This document shows positions 26,466 to 35,852 of a stretch of DNA of 64,000 nt, piece after piece; the first letter of the stretch is position 1, and every line of letters begins with the position of its first letter. The position numbers were made by a program, and so were the translations under genes. The notes beneath the pieces are model-generated. The model was given only the letters and a program-made list of their open reading frames with translations. It ran no database searches and was not told the origin of the DNA. Origin of the DNA: Sphingomonas sp. HF-S4 (GTDB lineage: Bacteria; Pseudomonadota; Alphaproteobacteria; Sphingomonadales; Sphingomonadaceae); contig NZ_JAWJEJ010000001.1 in assembly GCF_032911445.1 (NCBI RefSeq), forward strand, positions 310,001 to 374,000. Direction: 5' to 3'.

Positions 26466-29400
26466 ATGAAGAAGGGGTTATCAGGGGTACTCGTCGGGCT
26501 GCTCGCCACTACGGCGATGGTGGCGCCGGCCTGGGCGCAGGATGCGGCGCCGGGCGCCGCCGAGGACAATCAGGTCGTCGAGCAGGGCGAGGACATCGTC
26601 GTCACCGGCATCCGCGCCTCGCAGCAGGCGGCGGTCGACATCAAGCGCAACGAGACCGCGATCGTCGATGCGATCTCGGCCGAGGATATCGGCAAGCTGC
26701 CCGACGTGACGATCGTCGACGCGCTCCAGCGCATCTCCGGCGTCCAGATCCAGCGCAACGCGGGCGAAGGCTCGACGGTCAACATCCGCGGCCTGCCGCA
26801 GGTCATCACGCTGCTCAACGGCGAGCAATATCTGAGCGCGGGCAATCTCGGCACCGCGCAGCCGAACCTCAACGACGTCCCCGCCCAGCTGATGAGCTCG
26901 GTGGTGGTGTACAAGACGCAGGACCTGCGCAACGCGCTCTCGGGCATTTCGGGCACGATCGACCTGCGCACGCGCCGGCCGTTCGACCTCGACCGCGGCC
27001 TCGTCGTCTCGGCGCAGGGCGAATATCAGCGCGGTGCCAACACCAAGCACAACGACTATCTGTTCAGCGGCCTCGCCAGCTGGCGCAACGACACGATCGG
27101 CATCATGATCGGCGCCGCCAAGAGCAAGGCGATCCTGGGCAACAGCTATGCCGGCACCGGCGGCAGCGTGTTCGGCAAGAACGATTGGGGCGCCAGCGGT
27201 CCGAACTATGTCGAGCCGCACGGCTATGAATTCTTCAATCGCGAAGTCGAGCGCGACCGCCTAGGCATCAACGGCGCGATCCAGTTGAAGCTCGGCGAAG
27301 GCTTCACCGTCACCGGCGAGGTATTCCACACCGAGCTGACCGAGCACAATCGCGCTTCCGGCGTCAACATCTCGAACCGCTGGAACGGCCTGGGCTGGAC
27401 CACGCCGACCAATTCGGCGCCCTCGGGCGTCCAGAGCGGTGGCCAGCCCTGGCTCGACGTCGACGAATATGACCTCGACGTGTGGTGGTTCAATTCCTTC
27501 TCGGTCAATCGCACCGCGAAGAACAAGTCGACCAACTACAATCTGTCGGTCGAGTATGACGAAGACGGGCCGTTCACCTTCTCGGCGCGCGCGCTCAAGT
27601 CGAACGCCAACATGCGCAGCATGAACGGCCAGGTGCAGGGCGATCTCAGCAATTGGCAGTACAGCCCGGACCGCGCCTTCACGCTGTTCCGCAACCCCGC
27701 GGACCGCACCCGCGGCACCTTCTATCCGGCGAGCATCGCGTCGCAATATCCGGCGTCGCAATATTCTAACGGAGTCATCGGCTCGAACGGCGGGCGCTAC
27801 ATCAATCCCAATCCGCTCGGCTACGGCTCGGATCCGCAGCTCCATCTCGACCTGCGCGGGAGCAATCCGGCGATCAGCGGCTTCGATCGGGTCGTCGGCG
27901 GGGGGCTGGGCGCCAACTCGACGCTCAAGGACTATATGTCCAACCTCGACAGCTACACCGTCGCGGCCTTCTCGTCCGAGGGCAACCAGGAAAACCATTC
28001 GGATCTCGGCGTCTTCCGCGCCGACGGCAGCTACGAGTTCGAGGACGGCGGGTTGTTCGGCCTGCTCGGGCGCGTCGATGTCGGCGTGCGCCGCTCGGAT
28101 CGCTCGACCCAGATTCGCAACTTCCACCTGTTCTCGAACTTCTATGCGGGCAACGGGGCCAGCGTGGCGGGCGGCTGCTCGGCGCAGTGGAAGGCGATCG
28201 ACGTCGTCATGAACCAGAACCAGTGCCAGGCGGGCGAGTTCGTCTCGAACCCGGCGTTCAATCCGGCGGGCACGATCGCCGCCGCGCCGGGCAATTGCGG
28301 CGATGGTGCGCCGAACACGGCGACCTGCTTCCAGGGCTATACGGTCAACCGCCCGACCAAGCTCAATGCGTACAACAACGTCCGCTTCCAGACCAATTGG
28401 GGCGGCGTGGTCAACGGCATGCCGGGCATGTGGGTGGTCGATCCCAAGGATTTCGACGACGTCGTCGCGTTCCAGAACCGGGTGTTCGGCAATACCGAGG
28501 AAGTGATCATTCCCGGTAACACCTATGATGTCGATCTGGTCGAGGAGAGCGCCTATCTTAACACGTCCTGGGCGACCGGCGGGTTCAAGCTGACCGGCGG
28601 GCTCAAGGTGATCAACACCAAGCTCACCGTGAAGCAGAACCTGACCGGCGAGACGCGCAACTATGGCGACACCAATCTCGATACCGGCGACGTGGTGACG
28701 CGGCGGTCGTACACCGACTTCCTGCCCACCGCGATCGCATCGTTCGACATCACGCCGAACCTCCGCGTCCGCGCGGCCTTCGCAAAGACGATGATCCCGC
28801 TCGATCTGGGCAGCTACGGCGGCGGCCTGACCATCAACACCGCCGACTCGCCGGGGCCGACGCCGGCCAACCCCAATGCGGCGCCGCTCGGCGTGCGGCA
28901 GGTGACGGGCGCCAGCTCGGGCGGCAATCCGCAGCTCAATCCGTGGCGGTCGAACAATTACGACCTGAGCCTCGAATATTATCTGGGCCGCGCGACGTTG
29001 TTCAACATCGGCCTGTTCAAGCTCGACATCAACAGCTTCATCGACTCAGGACAGACCACCGGCGAATTCCCCGACCAGGACGGCGTGATCCGCCGCACCG
29101 TGCCGGTGAACCAGCCGATCCAGGGCAAGGGCGGTTCGCTCCAGGGGCTCGAAGTCGGCGCCAAGATCGCGTTCAGCGACGTGTTCGACACGCCGTTCCT
29201 GCGCAATTTCGGTCTCGACGCCAACTACACCTATTCGGACTCCGAACAGCGCCGGCTCGACCTGACCGGCGAGCGGCTGCCATTCCAGGACAATTCGAAG
29301 CATCAGGTGAACCTGGTCGGCTGGTATCAGGACGACCATTTCCAGGCGCGCGTGGCGTACAACTACCGTACCAAGCGGCTGGCCTCGACGGTGGGCAACT

Positions 29401-29648
29401 ACCAGATCGGCATGGATGGAACGACGCCGATCAACGGCACCATCCCGCTGTTCCAGGATACGAGCCAATATGTCGACGTGAACCTCACCTACAACGTCAA
29501 CGATCAGATCGCGATCTACGCCAACGGTTCGAACGTGTTCGGCGAACGCGAGCGCTACTTCTTCCAGTTCGACGACGACTCGCGCCAGTACGCGTCGCAG
29601 AACCGGTTCGAGCCGCGTTATTCGGCGGGCGTGCGCGTCCGCTTCTAA
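26466..29648 (+). CDS. TonB-dependent receptor, Xanthomonas/Caulobacter type
   Basis: ATG 26466 follows the SD GGGAGGAAG; the 1060-residue product has a signal peptide ending APAWAQ. EDIVVTGIRASQQAAVDIKR serves as TonB box and N-terminal signature; DAISAEDIGKLPDVTIVDALQRISGVQI and VNIRGLPQVITLLNGEQYL form the plug. These are the hallmarks of the TonB-Xanth-Caul receptor subfamily used for carbohydrate scavenging. The barrel ends FEPRYSAGVRVRF with terminal Phe. It is followed by a strong intrinsic terminator and then by two tryptophan-halogenase-like genes and a LacI gene, a recurrent neighbourhood in oligotrophic proteobacteria. The ligand is unknown. Confidence 0.9.
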   Translation: MKKGLSGVLVGLLATTAMVAPAWAQDAAPGAAEDNQVVEQGEDIVVTGIRASQQAAVDIKRNETAIVDAISAEDIGKLPDVTIVDALQRISGVQIQRNAGEGSTVNIRGLPQVITLLNGEQYLSAGNLGTAQPNLNDVPAQLMSSVVVYKTQDLRNALSGISGTIDLRTRRPFDLDRGLVVSAQGEYQRGANTKHNDYLFSGLASWRNDTIGIMIGAAKSKAILGNSYAGTGGSVFGKNDWGASGPNYVEPHGYEFFNREVERDRLGINGAIQLKLGEGFTVTGEVFHTELTEHNRASGVNISNRWNGLGWTTPTNSAPSGVQSGGQPWLDVDEYDLDVWWFNSFSVNRTAKNKSTNYNLSVEYDEDGPFTFSARALKSNANMRSMNGQVQGDLSNWQYSPDRAFTLFRNPADRTRGTFYPASIASQYPASQYSNGVIGSNGGRYINPNPLGYGSDPQLHLDLRGSNPAISGFDRVVGGGLGANSTLKDYMSNLDSYTVAAFSSEGNQENHSDLGVFRADGSYEFEDGGLFGLLGRVDVGVRRSDRSTQIRNFHLFSNFYAGNGASVAGGCSAQWKAIDVVMNQNQCQAGEFVSNPAFNPAGTIAAAPGNCGDGAPNTATCFQGYTVNRPTKLNAYNNVRFQTNWGGVVNGMPGMWVVDPKDFDDVVAFQNRVFGNTEEVIIPGNTYDVDLVEESAYLNTSWATGGFKLTGGLKVINTKLTVKQNLTGETRNYGDTNLDTGDVVTRRSYTDFLPTAIASFDITPNLRVRAAFAKTMIPLDLGSYGGGLTINTADSPGPTPANPNAAPLGVRQVTGASSGGNPQLNPWRSNNYDLSLEYYLGRATLFNIGLFKLDINSFIDSGQTTGEFPDQDGVIRRTVPVNQPIQGKGGSLQGLEVGAKIAFSDVFDTPFLRNFGLDANYTYSDSEQRRLDLTGERLPFQDNSKHQVNLVGWYQDDHFQARVAYNYRTKRLASTVGNYQIGMDGTTPINGTIPLFQDTSQYVDVNLTYNVNDQIAIYANGSNVFGERERYFFQFDDDSRQYASQNRFEPRYSAGVRVRF

Positions 29649-29662
29649 GAGCCAACCCTCCT

Positions 29663-29696
29663 GGGCCGGCGGCCTCGCGCCGCCGGTCCATTTTTT
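29663..29696 (+). terminator. Intrinsic terminator after the TonB receptor
   Basis: GGGCCGGCGGC pairs with GCCGCCGGTCC (11 bp, one G-T pair) around a 5-nt loop, followed by A and six T. It starts 15 bp after the receptor stop and ends 45 bp before the halogenase start, separating the two transcripts at least partly. Confidence 0.85.
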
Positions 29697-29709
29697 GCGG
29701 TTTCGCTTG

Positions 29710-29723
29710 CGATACCGCTACCA
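29710..29723. promoter_or_regulatory. Xyl-type LacI operator variant CGATACCGCTACCA before the halogenase operon
   Basis: The right half GCTACCA is identical to the xylose-regulon operators at 39302 and 57374; 11 of 14 positions match TGGTAGCGCTACCA. It sits just after the receptor terminator and 18 bp before the halogenase ATG. The same centre (ACCGCTA) recurs in the site at 47008. Confidence 0.5.
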
Positions 29724-29741
29724 AAAAGATCAGATGTCTTC

Positions 29742-31283
29742 ATGAGCATTGGGGGAAGGCCAGCGAACGCGAACGCCATAGAGCGGGTCGTCATCGTGGG
29801 CGGAGGCACGGCGGGCTGGATGGCCGCGGCGGCGCTCTCGGCGCACCTTGCCGGCACCGGAGTCGCGATCACCCTGATCGAGAGCTCGGATATCGGCACG
29901 GTCGGCGTCGGCGAGGCGACGATCCCCACCATCCGCCGCTTCTACGCCGCGCTCGGCATGTCCGACGCCGAAGTGATGCAGGCGTGCGACGCCACTGCCA
30001 AGCTCGGCATCCGCTTCGTCGATTGGCTGCGCGACGGGCAAAGCTTCGTCCATCCCTTCGGCCGCTTCGGGCAGGATCTGAAGGGCCTTGATTTCCACCA
30101 TTATTGGCTCAAGGCCCGCGCCGGGGGCGATCCCGCGCCGCTCGGCGACTATTCGCTGGGGGCGCTGCTCGCCGCGGAGGGCCATGCCACCTTGCCCGCG
30201 CCGGATCCCGGCTCGCAGCTCGGCATCTTCGATTGGGCGCTGCACTTCGATGCGGCGCTGTTCGCGCAGCATATGCGCCGCTTCGCCGAGCGCACGGGCG
30301 TCACGCGCATCGATGCGCGCATAACCGAGGTCGCGCTGCGTAGCGCGGACGGCTTCATCGAGGCACTGACCCTCGACAGCGGCGTGCTGGTGGAGGGCGA
30401 TCTGTTCGTCGATTGCTCGGGCTTCCGCTCGCTGCTGCTCGGCGAGGCGCTGGGCGTCGGGTACGAGGACTGGGCGCACTGGCTGCTCTGCGACGGCGCC
30501 TTCGCGGTGCAGAGCGAGCGGGCAGGGCCGCCGCCTTCGTGCACCACCGTCACCGCGCGCAGCGCCGGCTGGCAATGGCGCATCCCGTTGCGGCAGCGCG
30601 AGGGCAACGGCCTGGTCTTTTCCAGCCGATTCCAGGGTGATGACGCGGCGCGCGAAGAACTGCTCGCAAACGTGCCCGGCAAGCCGACGATGGAGCCGCG
30701 AAAACTGCGCTTCACGCCGGGCCGCCGCAAGGCTGCCTGGGCAAAGAACTGCGTCGCGCTGGGCCTGGCCGCGGGCTTCCTCGAGCCGCTGGAATCGACC
30801 AGCATCGCGCTGATCGAGACCGGGATCGAGCGGCTCAAGCAGCTCTTCCCCGACAGGGACTTCGATCCCGCCGTCATCGCCGAATATAACGAGCAGTCCG
30901 GCGAGGAGATGGAGCGCGTTCGCGACTTCCTGATCCTTCACTACAAGCTCAATGGGCGGTCCGGCGCCTTCTGGCAGGCGTGCCGCGATATGGCGGTGCC
31001 CGACAGCCTGGACGCCAAGCTGGCGCTGTGGCGCGCCCGCGGCGCCTTCGTCCGCTATCGCTGGGAGATGTTTTCGCCCGCGAGCTGGCTCGCGATCTAT
31101 GCCGGGTTCGAGGATCTGCCGACGCGGCTGGATCCTGCCGTTGCCGGAGTGAGCGATGCCCAGCTCACGCGTTCGCTAGAAGCGATGCGCCGCTCGCTCC
31201 GCGACACCGTTGCCGATACGCCCACGCATCAGGAGTTCCTCGAGATCATGGACGCCGCAGCCGCGCAGGGCAGGGCGGCATGA
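29742..31283 (+). CDS. Tryptophan-halogenase-family flavoenzyme 1
   Basis: The 513-residue protein has the FAD-binding GGGTAGWMAA (residues 20-29), GVGEATIPTIRRF, the lysine equivalent to the catalytic halogenase Lys (Lys87 in CDATAKLGIRF), the W-x-W-x-I-P motif (Trp277-x-Trp279) and EPLEST with Glu348 at the position of the second catalytic residue. Both active-site residues are therefore retained. Such genes are frequent beside TonB receptors in Caulobacter, Xanthomonas and sphingomonads, and their substrates are unknown. No flavin reductase or other secondary-metabolism gene is nearby. Overlap ATGA with the next paralogue indicates translational coupling. Confidence 0.88.
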   Translation: MSIGGRPANANAIERVVIVGGGTAGWMAAAALSAHLAGTGVAITLIESSDIGTVGVGEATIPTIRRFYAALGMSDAEVMQACDATAKLGIRFVDWLRDGQSFVHPFGRFGQDLKGLDFHHYWLKARAGGDPAPLGDYSLGALLAAEGHATLPAPDPGSQLGIFDWALHFDAALFAQHMRRFAERTGVTRIDARITEVALRSADGFIEALTLDSGVLVEGDLFVDCSGFRSLLLGEALGVGYEDWAHWLLCDGAFAVQSERAGPPPSCTTVTARSAGWQWRIPLRQREGNGLVFSSRFQGDDAAREELLANVPGKPTMEPRKLRFTPGRRKAAWAKNCVALGLAAGFLEPLESTSIALIETGIERLKQLFPDRDFDPAVIAEYNEQSGEEMERVRDFLILHYKLNGRSGAFWQACRDMAVPDSLDAKLALWRARGAFVRYRWEMFSPASWLAIYAGFEDLPTRLDPAVAGVSDAQLTRSLEAMRRSLRDTVADTPTHQEFLEIMDAAAAQGRAA

Positions 31284-32800
31284 AGGCCCCCGACGCGCTC
31301 CGGAAGGTCTGCATCGTCGGCGGCGGCACCGCCGGCTGGATCGCCGCGGCGGTGATGGCGCACCACTTCAAGGGCGAGCTCTTCGAGATCGAACTGGTCG
31401 AAAGCGACGATATCGGCACGATCGGCGTCGGCGAGAGCACGATCCCGCCCTTCATGGAGCTGATCGCCAAGCTCGGCATCAATGAGCAGGACTTCGTTCG
31501 CGCGACCCAGGCGAGCTTCAAGCTCGGCATCGAGTTCGAGGACTGGCACCGCAAGGGCGAGCGCTATTTCCATCCCTTCGGCACGATCGGCCAGCAGGTC
31601 GAACTCAGCGAATTCTACCAATGCTGGCTCAAGGCCAAGCTCAGCGGCCAGCCCTTCGAGTTGATGGACTTCGCCCCCGCCGCCGCGATGGCGCGCGAAG
31701 GCCGCTTCATGCTGCCGTTCAAGGCGCACAAGACACCGATCGGCGGCGCGGCCTATGCGCTGCATGTCGATGCCAAGCGCGTCGCGCAATTCCTGCGGGC
31801 GCATGCCGAGGAACGCGGCGTCAGGCGCACCGAAGGCATCGTCTCGGACGTCGCGCTCGACGATCGCGGGTTCGTTTCGACGCTGACGCTCAAGGACGGC
31901 CGCGAAGTAACTGCGGACTTCTTCATCGATTGCTCCGGCTTCCGCGCGCTGCTGATCGAGAAGGCGCTCGGCGTCGGCTATGAGGATTGGTCGCAGTGGC
32001 TGTTCTGCGATCGCGCGATCGCCGCGCAGACCCGGAATGTCGGCTCGCCGCGACCCTACACGCTGGCGCACGCACAGGACTATGGCTGGCGATGGCGCAT
32101 CCCGCTCCAGCACCGCACCGGCAACGGCCATGTCTTCTGCTCGGAGTTCCTGTCAGACGACGCGGCGACGCGTATCCTGCTCGACCAGGTGGAGGGCGAG
32201 GTCGTTGCCGGGCCGATGGTGGTGCCGTTCAAGACCGGGGTGCGCGACAAGATCTGGCACAGGAACGTGCTGTCGCTCGGGCTCGCCTCGGGGTTCATCG
32301 AGCCGCTCGAATCCACCGCGATCCACCTGATCTATCGCGGGATGGATTTCTTCTTCCGCTTCTTGCCAGATCGCCATTGCGACCCGCGGCTGGCTGCCGA
32401 ATATAACCGCCGCATGGCCGCGGACTATGTCGAGATCCGCGACTTCATCGTCCTTCATTATTGCACCACGCAGCGCGACGACACGCCGTTCTGGCGCAAG
32501 TGCCGTGACATGAAGCTGCCCGACAGCCTCAACGAGCGGATCGAGCTGTTCCGCGCCAACGGCGTGCTGCGCGAGGGGCATGACGAGCTGTTCCGCGCAG
32601 TGAGCTGGCAGTCGGTGCTCGACGGGATGGGCATCCGCCCCGCGACCTGGCACCCGCTGGTCGATCGCATCGACGAGACCTGGCTGTTCGACGCGATGCG
32701 CAACCACCGCGATCAGCTCGACCAGGTCGCGGCGACCCTGCCGACGCATCAGGCCTTCATCGACGCGCACTGCCGCGCCGAGCCGATCGACCTAGGCTGA
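31280..32800 (+). CDS. Tryptophan-halogenase-family flavoenzyme 2
   Basis: ATG 31280 overlaps the first halogenase stop, giving 506 residues; the ORF extension to 30980 lies inside the upstream gene. Motifs: GGGTAGWIAA (14-23), GVGESTIPPFMELIAKLGI, Lys81 in ASFKLGIEF, Trp270-x-Trp272-x-I-P and Glu341 in GFIEPLEST. The two paralogues share the same layout but differ markedly in the middle (FYQCWLKAKLSGQPFELMDF here), which suggests different acceptor substrates. The stop overlaps the LacI start (TGATG). Confidence 0.88.
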   Translation: MKAPDALRKVCIVGGGTAGWIAAAVMAHHFKGELFEIELVESDDIGTIGVGESTIPPFMELIAKLGINEQDFVRATQASFKLGIEFEDWHRKGERYFHPFGTIGQQVELSEFYQCWLKAKLSGQPFELMDFAPAAAMAREGRFMLPFKAHKTPIGGAAYALHVDAKRVAQFLRAHAEERGVRRTEGIVSDVALDDRGFVSTLTLKDGREVTADFFIDCSGFRALLIEKALGVGYEDWSQWLFCDRAIAAQTRNVGSPRPYTLAHAQDYGWRWRIPLQHRTGNGHVFCSEFLSDDAATRILLDQVEGEVVAGPMVVPFKTGVRDKIWHRNVLSLGLASGFIEPLESTAIHLIYRGMDFFFRFLPDRHCDPRLAAEYNRRMAADYVEIRDFIVLHYCTTQRDDTPFWRKCRDMKLPDSLNERIELFRANGVLREGHDELFRAVSWQSVLDGMGIRPATWHPLVDRIDETWLFDAMRNHRDQLDQVAATLPTHQAFIDAHCRAEPIDLG

Positions 32801-33849
32801 TGCACCAGAAGCGCGCGATCACGATCAAGGACGTCGCGGCCGAGGCGGGTGTCTCGTTCCAGACGGTGTCGCGCGTCATCAACAACGGCCCTAACGTCAC
32901 CCCGGCAATGCGCGAGCGGGTGATGAACGCGGTCGACAAGCTCGGCTATGTCCCCAGCCTCGCCGCGCGGCGGCTGGGCGGATCGCGCTCGTATCTGGTG
33001 CTCGCGTTCAACGATCGCCGCCCTACGCTCGAAGGCTGGCAGTCGCGGCGCGGCAACGACTGGGTCGATCAGATGCTCTATGGCGGCATGCTGAAGTGTG
33101 CCGAGCATGGCTATCGCATGCTGTTCGAGCTGGTCGATTCCCATTCGGACGCGCTGGAGGCGCAGGTCCGGGCCGCGATCTCGGCGCTCCATCCCGACGG
33201 CGTGATCCTCACGCCCCCGCACAGCGACGACGCACGGATCACCGAACTGCTCCACCAGGGTGGTCTCACTTTCGCGCGGCTCGGCTCGCGCCGCGAAGGG
33301 GAGGGCTTCGCGGTCTATATGGACGACGAGGCGGCAGCGCGCGCCGCGACCAAGTACCTGCTCGATCTGGGCCACACTCGCATCGCCTATATCGAGGGGC
33401 ACCCCGAGTATGCGATCAGCGGCGACCGACTGCGCGGGTTTCGTGGCGCGATCGAGAGCAGGGGGCTGGCGATCCGCCCCGAATATCTCCAGCCCGGCGA
33501 TTTCACGTATGAGGCGGGAACCCGGGCGATGGCGACACTCGCGAAGCTCGACCCGCCGCCAACCGCGGTGCTCGCGAGCAGCGACGAAGTCGCGCTCGGC
33601 GTGCTGCATGCCGCGGCGCCGCTCGGCCTGTCGATTCCGCGCGACCTGTCGATCGTCAGCTTCGACGACACGCCGACGATGCGGATGAGCGTGCCGTCGC
33701 TGACCGCAATCCGCCAGCCGATCGCGGCGATGACGGCCAAGGCCGCCGAACTGCTGATCGAGGCGAAGGCCAAGGGGCTCGAGGGCAGCAGTCGCCACTT
33801 GTTGCCCTTCGAATTCATCGTCCGCGATTCGACCGCGCAGCCGCGTTGA
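32800..33849 (+). CDS. LacI-family regulator, last gene of the halogenase operon
   Basis: The 349-residue protein starts MHQKRAITIKDVAAEAGVSFQTVSRVINNGPNV with a standard LacI helix-turn-helix and hinge (YVPSLAARRLGG). The effector domain includes HPDGVILTPPHSDDARITELL, DLGHTRIAYIEGHPEYAISGDRLRGF and VLASSDEVALGVLHAAAPLGLSIPRDLSIVSFDDTPTMRM. It overlaps the second halogenase gene by one base and is followed by an MFS gene. Possible targets are the tandem TGAGAACG sites upstream of the TonB receptor. It is distinct from the XylR-like LacI at 45862. Confidence 0.9.
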   Translation: MHQKRAITIKDVAAEAGVSFQTVSRVINNGPNVTPAMRERVMNAVDKLGYVPSLAARRLGGSRSYLVLAFNDRRPTLEGWQSRRGNDWVDQMLYGGMLKCAEHGYRMLFELVDSHSDALEAQVRAAISALHPDGVILTPPHSDDARITELLHQGGLTFARLGSRREGEGFAVYMDDEAAARAATKYLLDLGHTRIAYIEGHPEYAISGDRLRGFRGAIESRGLAIRPEYLQPGDFTYEAGTRAMATLAKLDPPPTAVLASSDEVALGVLHAAAPLGLSIPRDLSIVSFDDTPTMRMSVPSLTAIRQPIAAMTAKAAELLIEAKAKGLEGSSRHLLPFEFIVRDSTAQPR

Positions 33850-33869
33850 CTTGCGGCAGGGGCGCGACG

Positions 33870-35090
33870 ATGGTCGCGCTTCCAATGTCCACGTCTCCCC
33901 GCCGTTTCATCCTGCTCTATGCGCTTGCGTATGCGGGACTTTTCGTCAGCTTCATTCCCTTCGTGTCGGTGCTGCTGCCGCTCAAGGTGACGGCCGTGGC
34001 GGATGGCGACAACCGGGTGGCGCTGCTCAGCGCCGCGGCACTGGGTGGGGCGGCGGTGGCGAGCGTCGCCAACCTGGTCTTCGGCGCGCTGAGCGACCGT
34101 ACCTATCGCATCCGCGGCACGCGGCGACCGTGGATCGTCGCCGGGCTCGTCCTGCTGTGCGTCGCGTATGGCTGGTTCCACTGGAGCCAGACCAGCGCGT
34201 CGATGCTGGGCGCGGTGGGGCTGCTCCAGATCGCGATCAACATGATGTTTGCTCCCGTTGGCGCGATCATGGCCGACGAAGTGCCCGATGCGCAAAAGGG
34301 CTTGGTCGCCGGACTGATGGGCGCGGCGCATCCTTTCTCCTCGCTCGTCGCAGTAATGGTGACCCTGCGCGGGATCGGGTCGGAGGGGCTACGGTATGGC
34401 CTGCTCTGCGCGATCATCGCTGCGCTGGTCGTGCCGCTGCTCGTGCTGCTGCGCGAGCGCCGCGATCCGCTGCCCGAGCCGCCGCCGGCGCTGCGGGTGC
34501 GCCGCCGCGCAGATTTCGCGCGGATCTGGATCGCTCGGGTGTGCGTCCAGATCGCGGGTAACGGGTTGTCGACGTATGGATTGTTCTACTTCCTGGCGGT
34601 GACCGGCACGCGCATTCCCGACAAGCATCATGCCGCGGCGGCGAGCGAAGGCGTTGCGGCGGTCTTCGCGACGGTGACGATCGTTGCGCTGCTGCTGACG
34701 ATTGGCGCGGGCCGCCTCTCCGACCGGACGATGCGCCGGAAACCCCTTCTCGGCGCAGGCGCGGCGCTGATGACCGCGGGGCTGCTGGTAATGGCGGTGG
34801 CGACGACCATGCCGGTCGCGGCAATGGGCTATGGCGCGGCGATGGCGGGAATGTCGGTGTTCCTCGCGCTGCAGTCGGCGCTCGCGATGCAGCTGCTGCC
34901 CTCGCCGCGGCATCGCGGGCGGGACCTGGGCATCCTCAACCTGACCAACACGTTGCCCGCGATGGTCGCGCCGCTGCTCGCGCTAGCGCTCACGCCGGAC
35001 AGAGCGGGCTATGGTCCCTGGCTGCTGGTGCTCGCGCTGGGCGTGCTTGTGGGCGGTGCCGTGGCAATGACGGTCAGGACGCAGGACTGA
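33870..35090 (+). CDS. MFS transporter of the halogenase cluster
   Basis: ATG 33870 has an AGGGGC SD; an in-frame TTG at 33846 overlaps the LacI stop but is less likely. About 406 residues and 12 membrane spans, with FGALSDRTYRIRGTRRPWIVAGLVLLC in the loop between helices 2 and 3 and GAGRLSDRTMRRKPLLGAGAALM in the equivalent second-half loop. It resembles the GPH/SLC45-like sugar transporters found after LacI genes in scavenging operons. It probably imports the sugar brought in by the TonB receptor. Its 3' end overlaps the convergent AlkB-like gene by 17 bp. Confidence 0.8.
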   Translation: MVALPMSTSPRRFILLYALAYAGLFVSFIPFVSVLLPLKVTAVADGDNRVALLSAAALGGAAVASVANLVFGALSDRTYRIRGTRRPWIVAGLVLLCVAYGWFHWSQTSASMLGAVGLLQIAINMMFAPVGAIMADEVPDAQKGLVAGLMGAAHPFSSLVAVMVTLRGIGSEGLRYGLLCAIIAALVVPLLVLLRERRDPLPEPPPALRVRRRADFARIWIARVCVQIAGNGLSTYGLFYFLAVTGTRIPDKHHAAAASEGVAAVFATVTIVALLLTIGAGRLSDRTMRRKPLLGAGAALMTAGLLVMAVATTMPVAAMGYGAAMAGMSVFLALQSALAMQLLPSPRHRGRDLGILNLTNTLPAMVAPLLALALTPDRAGYGPWLLVLALGVLVGGAVAMTVRTQD

Positions 35091-35673
35091 GCGCGCGGCC
35101 CTTTTCGGAGAGGCTGCGGAAGGTGATCGACCAGCGCGGCAGGTCCATCGGCGCGATGCTGTGCTCCCAGCCGTACCGCGCCTCGCCCGAGAGGTGATAG
35201 ACCGAGCGGGGCGGCAGCGGCACGGCGAAGCGATCGAACCCGCCCGGCCGTCGCCGCCGGAACCGCATCGTGGCCGGATTGCCGAGCGACACGCCGACGA
35301 CATGCTCGAACACCGGCCGGTCCCTGTGCCAGCCGATCCCGGCGCCGGGATCGTAGCGTGTGAGGAGGGCATGCTCGAATTCGCCGGCGGGCAGCCCGGC
35401 AAAAGCCGCCGCCTGGTCGCGCAGCGGCAACAGCCATCCGGGCAGCGGCGTGCCGCGGCTGAAGCTGGCATCGTCGAAGTCATAGCGCCAGCCGAAGCTC
35501 GTCGTCAGCCGCTTGCCCAGCCAGCCCTGGAAGCGGAAGGGCTGAAGATCGAGCGCGTCGATCGCGGCCATCAGGTCGCGCTCCGCATCGAGCGAAATCA
35601 GCGCGTCGCGCGCGCGAAGGCCGGGAAGGGCGGGCGGGTCAAAGAGATCCGAACGGAAGACGAAGCTGCTCAC
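35074..35673 (-). CDS. AlkB-family Fe(II)/2-oxoglutarate dioxygenase
   Basis: The frame stays open to a TTG at 35739, but GTG 35671-35673 gives a 199-residue protein of usual length beginning VSSFVFRSDLFDPPALPGLRAR. The double-stranded beta-helix carries the iron ligands His and Asp in GWHRDRP, the distal His in WEHSIAP and the 2-oxoglutarate-binding Arg pair in RWSITFRSLS. TRYDPGAGIGWH and FGWRYDF match the nucleotide-recognition region of AlkB homologues. It should repair alkylated bases by oxidative demethylation. It stands alone on the minus strand; no ada or alkA gene is adjacent. Confidence 0.85.
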   Translation of the reverse strand: MSSFVFRSDLFDPPALPGLRARDALISLDAERDLMAAIDALDLQPFRFQGWLGKRLTTSFGWRYDFDDASFSRGTPLPGWLLPLRDQAAAFAGLPAGEFEHALLTRYDPGAGIGWHRDRPVFEHVVGVSLGNPATMRFRRRRPGGFDRFAVPLPPRSVYHLSGEARYGWEHSIAPMDLPRWSITFRSLSEKGRALSPAS

Positions 35674-35852
35674 GTAAATTTCCGAAACCGTCCGATCGGG
35701 CTGGGATTTCGCGGTTATTTGGCCAGGCCGGCCGGGCAAGGGACGCCATGGCCGGCAAGAAAGTTTTTCTTATTAAAATGCGTTAGGATTCCGACTGATA
35801 GCAGTTGCAACAATCGCAGCCGAGGCATAGCGATGGCCCGGTGAAGGACCAA

